Source of the DNA: Caryophanales bacterium
GTDB taxonomy: Bacteria; Bacillota; Bacilli; CAJFEE01
Assembly: GCA_029256085.1 (NCBI GenBank)
Contig: JAQSYP010000004.1
Coordinates: 1-64,000 of the forward strand
DNA length: 64,000 bases
Direction of reading: 5' to 3'
Below, piece after piece: positions 42,251 through 50,525 of the stretch. The notes below the pieces were generated by a model. It saw nothing but the letters and a program-made list of their open reading frames with translations. It was not told the DNA's origin and did no database searches. How positions within the stretch are numbered: the first letter of the stretch is position 1; every line of letters starts with the position of its first letter. The position numbers and the translations under genes were made by a program.

Positions 42251-42302
42251 TTTGTTCAGAACAACTACAATAAAGATTGTGTGATTTTGTAGAACAAATT
42301 TA
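42248..42302 (+). promoter_or_regulatory. Long-range inverted repeat in the DUF47-pit leader
   Basis: AAATTTGTTC (42248-42257) and GAACAAATTT (42293-42302) are perfect 10-base complements separated by 35 bases. An inner CTACAA / TTGTAG pair is also present. It could fold in the leader RNA or be an operator pair. Confidence 0.5.
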
Positions 42303-42320
42303 AATATTGGGGGATCTATA

Positions 42321-42941
42321 ATGATTTTTTCACCAAAGCAAGATAAGTTCTTTAATTTACTGCATTCATTCGGATTAAATTTAGAGGAAGCTGGTAAGTA
42401 TTTCGTAAGTTATAAACTTAAAGACGTTAGTGATCTTAAAGAATACTCATGTAAACTTAAAGACTACGAACATAAAGGCGATACTATTATACATACTATT
42501 ATCGCTGAGTTAAATAAAACATTCATTACACCGATTGAAAGAGAAGACATTTTACATTTAGCAATGACTATGGATAATGTTTTAGATGGGATAGAGCATT
42601 ATGCAGCACGTCTTGAAATGTATTCAATCACTCAAGTTGACGACTATATGGATCAATTTTCAAAACACATATATGAAGCGACAAAAGAAATTCTTGAAGC
42701 TGTTAAATTAATAAGCCAACGTAAGTTAAGTGAATTAAGACCTATCGCAATAAGAATTAAAGATTACGAATCACGCTGTGATGAAGTTTTACGTGTATCT
42801 ATTAAGCATCTTTTTGCTAAAGAAACAGATGTAATAAAAATTATACAATATAAAGAGATTTATGAACTACTTGAGAGTATTGCTGATGACTGTCAAGACG
42901 TTGCTAACACACTAGAATCTATTGTAATGAGAAACGCATAA
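42321..42941 (+). CDS. DUF47 (PhoU-like) accessory protein of Pit
   Basis: A 206-residue all-helical protein of the DUF47/YkaA family. The EYSCKLKDYEHKGDTIIHTIIAEL helix and DNVLDGIEHYAARLEMY with paired acidic residues are the family's metal-binding-like motifs, and the same pattern recurs in RIKDYESRCDEVL / LLESIADDCQDVANTLE. Genes of this family nearly always precede pit and are thought to control it. GGGGG lies 6 bases before the ATG, and pit begins 14 bases downstream. Confidence 0.92.
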   Translation: MIFSPKQDKFFNLLHSFGLNLEEAGKYFVSYKLKDVSDLKEYSCKLKDYEHKGDTIIHTIIAELNKTFITPIEREDILHLAMTMDNVLDGIEHYAARLEMYSITQVDDYMDQFSKHIYEATKEILEAVKLISQRKLSELRPIAIRIKDYESRCDEVLRVSIKHLFAKETDVIKIIQYKEIYELLESIADDCQDVANTLESIVMRNA

Positions 42942-42955
42942 GGAGCTAAATTACA

Positions 42956-43954
42956 ATGGATACTCTGTTTATTATAACTATTTTAATTGTAGTTGCAGCT
43001 TTAGCGTTCGACTTTATAAATGGTTTTCATGATACTGCTAACGCGATTGCAACATCTGTATCAACGAAGGCATTAAAGCCTACTCATGCCATTATTTTAG
43101 CAGCTGGTATGAACTTTGTCGGTGCCTTAACTTTTACTGGGGTAGCAAAAACAATCTCAAAAGGAATTGTAGACCCTTTCCAATTACCGAATGGTGGATT
43201 AGTAATACTTGCAGCTTTAATCGCTGGGATTTTTTGGAATCTTTTAACTTGGTATTATGGGATACCAAGTAGTTCTTCTCATGCTATTATTGGTTCGATT
43301 GCGGGTGCAGCTATTTCAGCTGCAGGGTTCAATTCTATTGAGTACGCTGGATTTCTTAAAATAATCCAAGCACTTGTTATTTCTCCAATTATTGCTCTAT
43401 CAGTTGGATTTTTAATGATGACTCTTTTCAAGCTTATTTTTAGTAATTTTAACTTGCATAAAACTAATAGAGGATTTAGATTAATGCAGATAGGTACTGC
43501 TGCAACTCAGGCTTTTACTCACGGTACTAATGATGCTCAAAAAGCAATGGGTATCATAACGATGGCTCTAATTGCAAACGGGTATCAAACGTCTGGTGAA
43601 GTTCAAGATTGGGTAAGATTATCATGTGCTATCGCGATGGGTCTAGGTACGTCTGTTGGTGGTTGGAAAATAATTAAAACAGTTGGTGGAAAGATTATGA
43701 AAATCAGGCCTGTAAATGGTGCTGCAGCAGACCTTTCATCTTCAATGATTATTTTCGGATTTACATGGTTACATCTACCTGTTAGTACTACTCACGTAAT
43801 TTCTAGTGCAATTATGGGTGTAGGTGCTGCTCACCGTAAAAAAGGTGTTAAGTGGGGTACAGCTCGTAATATAGTACTTACTTGGATAGTTACATTACCA
43901 ATCTCAGCAACTGTTGCTGCAATTGTATATCAATTACTAGTATTAATGTTCTAA
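42956..43954 (+). CDS. pit: Low-affinity inorganic phosphate transporter Pit
   Basis: A 332-residue PiT-family permease that imports metal-phosphate with protons. The duplicated PiT signature is present: DFINGFHDTANAIATSVSTK near residue 20 and FTHGTNDAQKAMGI near 188. About ten membrane segments, and GIPSSSSHAIIGSIAGA and LPVSTTHVISSAIMGVG repeats. It is translationally linked to the DUF47 protein. The operon lies behind a candidate Pho box, so phosphate-responsive control is plausible. Confidence 0.95.
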   Translation: MDTLFIITILIVVAALAFDFINGFHDTANAIATSVSTKALKPTHAIILAAGMNFVGALTFTGVAKTISKGIVDPFQLPNGGLVILAALIAGIFWNLLTWYYGIPSSSSHAIIGSIAGAAISAAGFNSIEYAGFLKIIQALVISPIIALSVGFLMMTLFKLIFSNFNLHKTNRGFRLMQIGTAATQAFTHGTNDAQKAMGIITMALIANGYQTSGEVQDWVRLSCAIAMGLGTSVGGWKIIKTVGGKIMKIRPVNGAAADLSSSMIIFGFTWLHLPVSTTHVISSAIMGVGAAHRKKGVKWGTARNIVLTWIVTLPISATVAAIVYQLLVLMF

Positions 43955-43963
43955 ATTAGATTT

Positions 43964-43993
43964 GCCTGTTCAAACTGGACAGGCTTTTTTTTT
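43964..43993 (+). terminator. Intrinsic terminator of DUF47-pit
   Basis: GCCTGTTC / GGACAGGC stem (one G-U) followed by nine T residues. Confidence 0.92.
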
Positions 43994-44016
43994 GCTAACT
44001 GGAAAGTATAAACTTC
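43993..44016. repeat. Dispersed structured repeat, fragment D
   Basis: TGCTAACTGGAAAGTATAAACTT resembles the first 24 bases of copy B (GCTAATAGGAAAGTATGAACTT), in the same orientation and again immediately after a terminator T-run. The rest of the element is absent or unrecognisable. Confidence 0.5.
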
Positions 44017-44172
44017 ATTCACTAATTGTAAAAGTTTGGTATTATTAGAGTAGATAATAAATTACATGTTTTTCCAGTATCATAATTAGCATTAGCACAA
44101 AATTTCAGTCCCTTTTTAATTTGCTAGTATTAAATTACTGGATCCAACCAAAAGATAAAAGGGAGAGTAAAA

Positions 44173-44757
44173 ATGTTCAAGCTTAATGAGGTTAAAATAA
44201 GAAAATTATTAATTTCTGACATAGATATTATGTACTCATGGGAAGAATGTGAAACATTTAGATATTTATGTGGTAGTGCACAACTTCCTAACTATGAATT
44301 GTATTATAAACGGTTTGAGAACTATATTAGATACGGGAAAGAAACACTATTTCTTTTTGCAATTGAAGTGAATAATCAAGTAATTGGAAGAGTTGAACTT
44401 GGTCGAGTCGATTATACAAATAAAAGTGGAGCAGTTGGAATTGTTATAGGAAAAGAGAACGACAGAAATAGTGGTTATGGCACTAAAGCATTGATGCTAA
44501 TTTTAAATTATGCATTTAATGAATTAAATTTAAACAGGGTGTTTTCAGAGGTTTATTGTTTTAATATTGCTTCGCAGAATTTAATGGAACGTGTTGGTTT
44601 TTTTCTTGAAGGAACTATGAGACAAAATGAATATCATTTTGGGAAATACACTGACATGTTCTTATTCAGTATTTTATCTAATGAATACAATAGTAGGTAT
44701 GAAAACATTATTAATGATATTGTTTATGAAAATAATAATTTAACTAATAGTAGGTGA
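44173..44757 (+). CDS. GNAT N-acetyltransferase (RimJ/RimL type)
   Basis: A 194-residue acetyltransferase. The acetyl-CoA-binding segment is VIGKENDRNSGYGTKALMLIL, followed by NRVFSEVYCFNIASQNLMERVGFFLEGTMRQ, the hallmark of the RimJ/RimL/SpeG group. The C-terminal 25 residues are an Asn-rich extension. The substrate (protein N-terminus or small amine) is unknown. AAAGGGAGAG lies before the ATG. Confidence 0.88.
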   Translation: MFKLNEVKIRKLLISDIDIMYSWEECETFRYLCGSAQLPNYELYYKRFENYIRYGKETLFLFAIEVNNQVIGRVELGRVDYTNKSGAVGIVIGKENDRNSGYGTKALMLILNYAFNELNLNRVFSEVYCFNIASQNLMERVGFFLEGTMRQNEYHFGKYTDMFLFSILSNEYNSRYENIINDIVYENNNLTNSR

Positions 44758-44795
44758 TAATAAAATATTATCAAATAAAGTAATGGGGGATTTCT

Positions 44796-45671
44796 GTGAA
44801 ACATTTATTTAAACCTATTCCGTTACTATTACTTATTTTATTTCTAATTACACCTAATACAGTTAATGCAAAGGCTATTTCTGAATCAAATCCAACCTTT
44901 AATAATATGCATATTAAATTCCTAAATGTTGGACAAGGTGATGGAATTATAATTAAATTGCCAAATGGAAAATCAATACTTGTTGATGCTGGACCAAGAG
45001 AAGCTAGTGAAGTCGTATTAAATGGTCTGGTTCAAATGAATATAAAGAAACTTGACCTAGTAATTAGTACACATCCAGATATTGATCACATTGGCGGTTT
45101 AATTGACATCTTAAGAGTAGTTCCTGTAAAGAAAATTTATGATAGTGGTAAAGGTTACGATACATTAACATATCTAGAGTACATAAGACTTGTTCATGAG
45201 AGGAAAATCCCTTTTTCCATAGTACGAGAAGATAAGTACATTAAGTTAGACAAGAAAGTAAAGATAAAAGTATTGAATTCTGGAGAGGGTAAGGCCTTCA
45301 ATAATAATGCTAGTATCGTTCTTATGGTTACGTATAAAGATGTAGACATTTTATTAGCAGGTGATGCTGAAAAAATTGTTGAGATGAAATTAATTAGTAA
45401 ATATAACATTAAAAGTGAGGTCCTAAAGGTTGCACATCATGGATCTTCCTCATCCACTTCGGGATTATTTCTTAATCGAGTAAGCCCATTATATGCTATT
45501 ATTTCAGTAGATAAAAATAGTCCTTTCAAGCATCCACATAAGTCTGTAGTAAAACGTTTGAAAAACAACAATATTAAAATATTCTCAACTGCAAAATACG
45601 GTGATATTAATTTAAGAACAGATGGTACTAATTTAGTAATTGAAAATGAAACACTTCCTATTCACGATTAA
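44796..45671 (+). CDS. Secreted ComEC/Rec2-like MBL-fold hydrolase
   Basis: A 291-residue protein with a signal peptide (KPIPLLLLILFLITPNTVNA) and a metallo-beta-lactamase domain of the ComEC type. Motifs: KFLNVGQGDGIIIKLPNGKSILVDAG, STHPDIDHIGG (metal-site Asp/His pattern HPDxDHIGG), LLAGDAEK and VLKVAHHGSSSSTSG. In ComEC this domain is attached to a DNA-uptake channel and degrades the non-transported strand; stand-alone secreted versions are widespread and of unclear role. An extracellular nuclease is plausible. The start is GTG after GGGGGAT. Confidence 0.9.
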   Translation: MKHLFKPIPLLLLILFLITPNTVNAKAISESNPTFNNMHIKFLNVGQGDGIIIKLPNGKSILVDAGPREASEVVLNGLVQMNIKKLDLVISTHPDIDHIGGLIDILRVVPVKKIYDSGKGYDTLTYLEYIRLVHERKIPFSIVREDKYIKLDKKVKIKVLNSGEGKAFNNNASIVLMVTYKDVDILLAGDAEKIVEMKLISKYNIKSEVLKVAHHGSSSSTSGLFLNRVSPLYAIISVDKNSPFKHPHKSVVKRLKNNNIKIFSTAKYGDINLRTDGTNLVIENETLPIHD

Positions 45672-45695
45672 TTTGTGCTTTTTGATTTGAATAAA

Positions 45696-45747
45696 ATAAA
45701 AGAGCTTAATTCGAGAACTTCCACTAGGGAGTCAGAACTAAGCTCTT
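45696..45747. terminator. Bidirectional terminator between MBL gene and feoB
   Basis: AGAGCTTA (45701-45708) and TAAGCTCT (45739-45746) enclose a 30-base loop that contains a secondary ACTTCC/GGAGT pairing; T-rich sequence follows on both strands. Confidence 0.7.
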
Positions 45748-45756
45748 AGTTATTTT

Positions 45757-47760
45757 TTAAGAAAAAAATACAAGTGTCTGATAAATTAAGAATGATATTA
45801 TATAGGCAATTATAAGAGGGTAAATTGCTGAAAATACAGTAATAGTTAATGATTTTGTTTCTTTTATAATTGTCGCGATTGTTGCTAAACAAGGGACATA
45901 AAGTAATACAAAAATTAAAAAGCTAATTGCTGAAGAAAAGGTGAAATTTTGATTTAATACTTCACTTAATTGTAAAGTATTGTTTGTTTGGAAAACAATA
46001 TTCATTGTTGAAACAATAATTTCTTTGGCGACAAACCCTGTTAATAGAGCAACTCCTGCTTGCCAGGTTCCAAAACCTAATGGTGAGAGCATATCTCCAA
46101 TCTTAGAACCGATAAGTGCTATATAGCTATTTTCGATCGGAACACCATAACCACTTGGTCCATATACTCCACTAAACCAGATCAGAAGACTTCCTAGGAA
46201 TATCGTTGTTCCAGCTTTTTCGATGAAGCCCTTACCCTTCTCCCATGTTGTACGTATTAAAGTTTTTACATGTGGAATTCTATATGGTGGTAATTCGAAC
46301 CAGAAGATAGTATTTTCATTTTGAAATAAAATATTTGAAAAAGTTTTAGCTATAACAAGTGCTAACACAATTCCAATAATATATAAACTTAAAAAGATTA
46401 CTGCCTGATTTTTTGTGAAAAATACGGATACAAACATTGCATACACAGTTAATCTTGCTGAACAAGACATAAAAGGCAATACAAGAATAGTCAATAGTCG
46501 TTCCTTTGTGTTTTCAATCGTTCTTGTGGCCATTACTGCGGGTGCATTGCAGCCAAAACCAATTATCATAGGTATTAATGATTTTCCGTTTAAGCCAAAG
46601 TATTGCATTAATCTATCAAATAACACTGCAATTCTTACCATATATCCTGAATCTTCAAGTAATGAAATAAAAAAGAATAAAAGGAAAACTTGTGGAACGA
46701 AAGATATTACACCACCAACCCCAGGTATTATTCCATTTAAGACCGAATCAACAACCCACCCTTCAACTCTGAGCATTTGGAATAAATTTTCAATAATAGT
46801 TGAAAAATCACCCCTAATATACGAATCAATTATATTAGAAAGAGGGCTACCAACCCATTCAAATGTTATCTTAAATACTAATAGCATTATTGTTAAAAAC
46901 AAAAATGGTCCAAGATAATTATTTAAAATTATAGTATCGATATACTTTGTATAGCTTAAATAGATAGACTTATTTATAGTTACACATGAAGATAGAATTT
47001 TATCAATATGATTGCTTCTTATCTTCATAAAGATTGTCTTTAAGTTATTTGTTTTATAGTAATTTTTTAATTCTTTTTGTTGCATAGTTAGAATGTCATA
47101 AAAAACTATTTTATTAGAGCAATTTCGTAAAATATGGTTAATTATAATACTATTTCCTTCTAAGCATTGAATTGCATACCATTTACGATGTCCGACTAGA
47201 GAAGTAGGTAAAAGGGGCATTAATTTATTAATCGAGAGTTCAATTTCTTTACCATAGTATAAGTTAAATGTTCCCTTTGAATTATCTATTAGATTTATAT
47301 TGTTAAGAATATCATTAACCCCATAATCTTTTCTTGCAATGCTCTTAATAATTTTAACGCCAATCATTTTTTCGAATTTTTGAAGGTCAATATTAATACC
47401 ACGTTTCTTAGCAACATCCATCATGTTTAAAACTATCATTATCGGCACACCAAGTTCTAGTATCGATAATGTAAGTTGAAGATTTCTACTTAATTGTGAA
47501 GAGTCTACAATATTAATTAGACCGTCATATGTACCATTTATTAAATAATTAGTTGAAATAGACTCATCTTTAGAAATAGGGTTAGTTGAGTAAATACCTG
47601 GAAGATCTATTAAAGTTGCATTTTTAACAGAAAGTAGCTTACCGATTTTCTTTTCTACAGTAACTCCACTCCAATTGCCAACATACTCATAGGAACCAGT
47701 TAAGGAGTTAAATAAAGATGTTTTTCCTGTATTCGGATTTCCAATTAGACCAATCTCCAT
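45757..47760 (-). CDS. feoB: FeoB, ferrous iron transporter
   Basis: A 667-residue Fe(II) importer. Residues 1-165 are the G-protein domain: GNPNTGKTSLF at 7-17, G3 DLPGIYS, G4 NMMD and G5 SIARK. Residues about 290-660 are the transport domain with two GATE repeats: GVISFVPQVFLLFFFISLLED with MIGFGCNAPAVMATRTI, and GWQAGVALLTGFVAKEIIVSTM. The usual length is about 660-770. AAAGGAG lies 10 bases upstream of the ATG, inside feoA, giving a 53-base overlap. No FeoC gene is seen. Confidence 0.95.
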   Translation of the reverse strand: MEIGLIGNPNTGKTSLFNSLTGSYEYVGNWSGVTVEKKIGKLLSVKNATLIDLPGIYSTNPISKDESISTNYLINGTYDGLINIVDSSQLSRNLQLTLSILELGVPIMIVLNMMDVAKKRGINIDLQKFEKMIGVKIIKSIARKDYGVNDILNNINLIDNSKGTFNLYYGKEIELSINKLMPLLPTSLVGHRKWYAIQCLEGNSIIINHILRNCSNKIVFYDILTMQQKELKNYYKTNNLKTIFMKIRSNHIDKILSSCVTINKSIYLSYTKYIDTIILNNYLGPFLFLTIMLLVFKITFEWVGSPLSNIIDSYIRGDFSTIIENLFQMLRVEGWVVDSVLNGIIPGVGGVISFVPQVFLLFFFISLLEDSGYMVRIAVLFDRLMQYFGLNGKSLIPMIIGFGCNAPAVMATRTIENTKERLLTILVLPFMSCSARLTVYAMFVSVFFTKNQAVIFLSLYIIGIVLALVIAKTFSNILFQNENTIFWFELPPYRIPHVKTLIRTTWEKGKGFIEKAGTTIFLGSLLIWFSGVYGPSGYGVPIENSYIALIGSKIGDMLSPLGFGTWQAGVALLTGFVAKEIIVSTMNIVFQTNNTLQLSEVLNQNFTFSSAISFLIFVLLYVPCLATIATIIKETKSLTITVFSAIYPLIIAYIISFLIYQTLVFFS

Positions 47761-47992
47761 CTATCTCTAACTCCTTTACCAATATACATATCGCATCCTC
47801 ATGTCGTATGCAAAAAGTTTGTCCCCATGACTCTAAAATTACAGGACCGTTGAAAGCCATTTTTTTGACCACTTTTATACTACAATTCTCTGAAATTCCG
47901 AACTCTAATAGTCTTTGTATTAATATCGTATTATTAGTTTTAATTTCTATTACTTTAGCGTGACTCCCAACTTTAACGTTAACTAATCTCAT
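47708..47992 (-). CDS. feoA: FeoA, ferrous iron transport accessory protein
   Basis: A 94-residue SH3-like FeoA protein: MRLVNVKVGSHAKVIEIKTN, then QRLLEFGISENCSIKVVKKM and a C-terminal barrel strand. The extra 20 residues after the barrel (ELEIDGDWSNWKSEYRKNIFI) come from the region overlapping feoB by 53 bases and look non-conserved; an original stop may have been lost. FeoA modulates FeoB. A GGGGTG site precedes the ATG. Confidence 0.88.
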   Translation of the reverse strand: MRLVNVKVGSHAKVIEIKTNNTILIQRLLEFGISENCSIKVVKKMAFNGPVILESWGQTFCIRHEDAICILVKELEIDGDWSNWKSEYRKNIFI

Positions 47993-48184
47993 TGCGCACC
48001 CCTAATCTATATTAGAATTTTAACTATTATATGCTAGGTTAATTGAAAACGTTGTCATATTTTAAGCGCTAAACTTGTTGTTAAATCTACATATTTAGAG
48101 TGAAAAAAACGATGAATTAAATAGACATAATTTTTCGAAAATTGTATAATTTTGTAATAAATATATGGACAGGGGAGATATATA

Positions 48185-50173
48185 ATGGGTAAAAGTCTAC
48201 AGAAGAAGCTAATGGTAATATTTACTATTCTAATTACACTAGGAATACTTTCAGCACAGCTCATTACATATTTTCTAGTTAAAGATCAAGTTAGATCCGA
48301 AGTTGAATCAAGAGGGCATGCAATGGCAGCGGAGCTAAAAAATGATATTAGTGAAACTATAAAAGTGTATAGTATGGATCTTGATCGATATAGTAAAGAT
48401 ATTAGACTATATAACTTAGCTATAACAGGTGATAAAAAATTAGAAAATGAAATTAAAGAAGATTTTCATGTTTATTTAACAAATAAAACATCTGCAAATG
48501 CGACATATTTAGGAACAATGGATAAAAAATTTCATATTAGCCCTTTTATGAATATTCCATCAGACTATGATCCAACTGCTAGACCATGGTATATAGCTGC
48601 AGTTAATAATTTTGATAGAGTTATATGGACAGATCCTTATTTTGATAAAGTCACAGGACACTTTACAATTACAGGTGCAAAGGCTATATTAAAACCTTTC
48701 TCTAATGAGGTTGTCGGGGTTGTAGCAACAGATTTCACATTTAATGGAATAAAAGAGATGTTAAATAGTAAGGATTTAGGTTTTAAAGGATATCCGTTCT
48801 TATTAGATTCAAATGGATTTGCAATTGTCCATCCTAAATTCGCTGGAAAAGACATAAAGAAGATTGATTACATTGCTCCAATTTTAAAGAAGAATAGTGG
48901 ATACTTAGAGGGTACTTTTGACGGAGAAAAGAGAATTACTTACTATGAAACTATGCCACTAACAAATTGGAAGGTCGGAGTAGTTTATAAAGAAAAAAAT
49001 TTATTTAAAATATTAAGTGAAATTTTAATGTCAACTATTATTATTGCGGTTTTAGCGGTGATAGTAACGTTAACTGTTGTTTATTATGTATCTGTAAGAA
49101 TTTCTCGTCCAATTAGAAATTTAGCGTTTGAAGTGCAAAAAATGTCAGAAGGCGACCTAACTGTTTACGTTACACCAAAAACAAGTGATGAAGTTGGTCA
49201 ACTTACAATCAGCTTTAATAACATGGTTGCACAAATGAATAATTTAATCGTAGAAGTTGAAAAATCCGTAGTTGATGTAAGTAAATCTGCTGAGAGTTTA
49301 AGTGCTATCTCACAAGAAACAATTGCTACATCTGAGGAGGTTGCATCAGCAATAAATGATGTTGCTAAAGGTTCAACTGCACAAGCAAATGAAGTAGATA
49401 AGGTAATGGAGAGTACTGAAAAACTTGGACTTATGATTGAGAAAGTAAATAATTCGATTGATTCTATGAATAATCTTTCATTAGAAACTACTAATGCATC
49501 TAAAGATGGAATGAATAGAGTTAAGGATTTACGCATTCGTTCAACAGAAACCCTTGATGAAATAAAAGCTGTTGAACAAACAATAGCCGAACTTGTTATT
49601 AGTGTAAAGGAAATAGAGAGCATAATTGGAACTATAAATGAGATTTCAGCTCAAACAAATTTATTAGCTCTTAATGCAAGTATAGAAGCTGCTAGGGCCG
49701 GTGAATCTGGTAGAGGGTTTGCGGTTGTTGCAGATGAGGTTAGAAAATTAGCGGAGCAATCTGCAAAAGCAACAGAACAGGTTAAGAGTACAATTAGCGC
49801 TATTCAAGTCGAGACTGAGCTAGCAATGAATGCAATGAAGAAAACTAAACAAATTAGTCTACAAACTGAAGATGCAGTTAATACTACAGAAATTTCATTT
49901 ACAACAGTTACTGAGGTATCGAATAAACTTGTGGATTTAATAAGTAACGTTTATAACGAGACGTCAAAAGTGAATGAATCAAAGGCGCTGGTTTTAAATG
50001 GAGTAAAAAATATATCGCTCGTTACACAACAATCTGCAGCTACTGCTGAGGAGGTAAGTGCATCAACAGATGAACAATTAATAGTTTTAAATAATATTGC
50101 AAAATCAGCTGAAGTATTGAATGATTCAAGTAGCAAATTAACTGAGCTAATAAAGAGATTTAAAATTAAGTAG
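48185..50173 (+). CDS. Methyl-accepting chemotaxis protein (dCache type)
   Basis: A 662-residue chemoreceptor. Residues about 10-32 are TM1, and 35-275 a periplasmic-side dCache ligand domain (with [13 protein letters not shown], typical of dCache pockets binding amino acids). Residues about 282-304 are TM2, 305-360 HAMP ([26 protein letters not shown]). The signalling domain follows, with hairpin tip [27 protein letters not shown] at about 480-510. No Arg/Glu pentapeptide at the C-terminus. AGGGGAGAT precedes the ATG. Together with motAB this indicates a chemotactic organism. Confidence 0.95.
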   Translation: MGKSLQKKLMVIFTILITLGILSAQLITYFLVKDQVRSEVESRGHAMAAELKNDISETIKVYSMDLDRYSKDIRLYNLAITGDKKLENEIKEDFHVYLTNKTSANATYLGTMDKKFHISPFMNIPSDYDPTARPWYIAAVNNFDRVIWTDPYFDKVTGHFTITGAKAILKPFSNEVVGVVATDFTFNGIKEMLNSKDLGFKGYPFLLDSNGFAIVHPKFAGKDIKKIDYIAPILKKNSGYLEGTFDGEKRITYYETMPLTNWKVGVVYKEKNLFKILSEILMSTIIIAVLAVIVTLTVVYYVSVRISRPIRNLAFEVQKMSEGDLTVYVTPKTSDEVGQLTISFNNMVAQMNNLIVEVEKSVVDVSKSAESLSAISQETIATSEEVASAINDVAKGSTAQANEVDKVMESTEKLGLMIEKVNNSIDSMNNLSLETTNASKDGMNRVKDLRIRSTETLDEIKAVEQTIAELVISVKEIESIIGTINEISAQTNLLALNASIEAARAGESGRGFAVVADEVRKLAEQSAKATEQVKSTISAIQVETELAMNAMKKTKQISLQTEDAVNTTEISFTTVTEVSNKLVDLISNVYNETSKVNESKALVLNGVKNISLVTQQSAATAEEVSASTDEQLIVLNNIAKSAEVLNDSSSKLTELIKRFKIK

Positions 50174-50190
50174 TCCTAATTTGTTTGCAA

Positions 50191-50219
50191 AAGGTATCGA
50201 GAATTCGATGCCTTTTTTT
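50191..50219 (+). terminator. Intrinsic terminator of the chemoreceptor gene
   Basis: AAGGTATCGA / TCGATGCCTT (one G-U), 10-bp stem with a 4-base loop, then T-run. Copy B of the repeat starts right at its tail. Confidence 0.9.
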
Positions 50220-50322
50220 AGCTAATAGGAAAGTATGAACTTTGACTAGTTCATACTTTCCTAACGCATAAGTGCAACTACGGCTTTGCCGTCGCATTAA
50301 AGGCTCGGCAATCGCCGAGTTT
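50219..50322. repeat. Dispersed structured repeat, copy B (inverted relative to A)
   Basis: 104 bp from TTAGCTAATAGG to GCCGAGTTT. The three hairpins are better preserved than in copy A: GGAAAGTATGAACT / AGTTCATACTTTCC, ACGGCTTTGCCGT and GCTCGGCAATCGCCGAG. It matches the reverse complement of 5088-5193 across its whole length. It is placed directly after the chemoreceptor terminator. Confidence 0.92.
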
Positions 50323-50525
50323 TTCTGTGAAAATAAAAAATGTTGGGTTAAAAATAGAGGATACTTAAAAAGTCGTCAAACATATTATTGATGTTTTTAA
50401 AAATACTTCTTAACTGTTCATAGACGCTAAAGTCTCAGAATAAGCAATATGTCTGTATATTTTTTTTGAATATTGTAAAAATATGTTATATTTTAATAAA
50501 GTAATGTAATGAGGGGGTAATTAGT
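50323..50525. other. Intergenic, upstream of the diguanylate cyclase
   Basis: About 200 AT-rich bases with no clear RNA motif. I looked for a c-di-GMP riboswitch (GGTCACGCACAGGGCAAACC-type core) because of the downstream GGDEF gene and found none. Confidence 0.55.

Noticed and set aside
46415-46918. 167-codon plus-strand frame inside feoB
   Set aside because: Antisense shadow of the conserved transport domain of FeoB.
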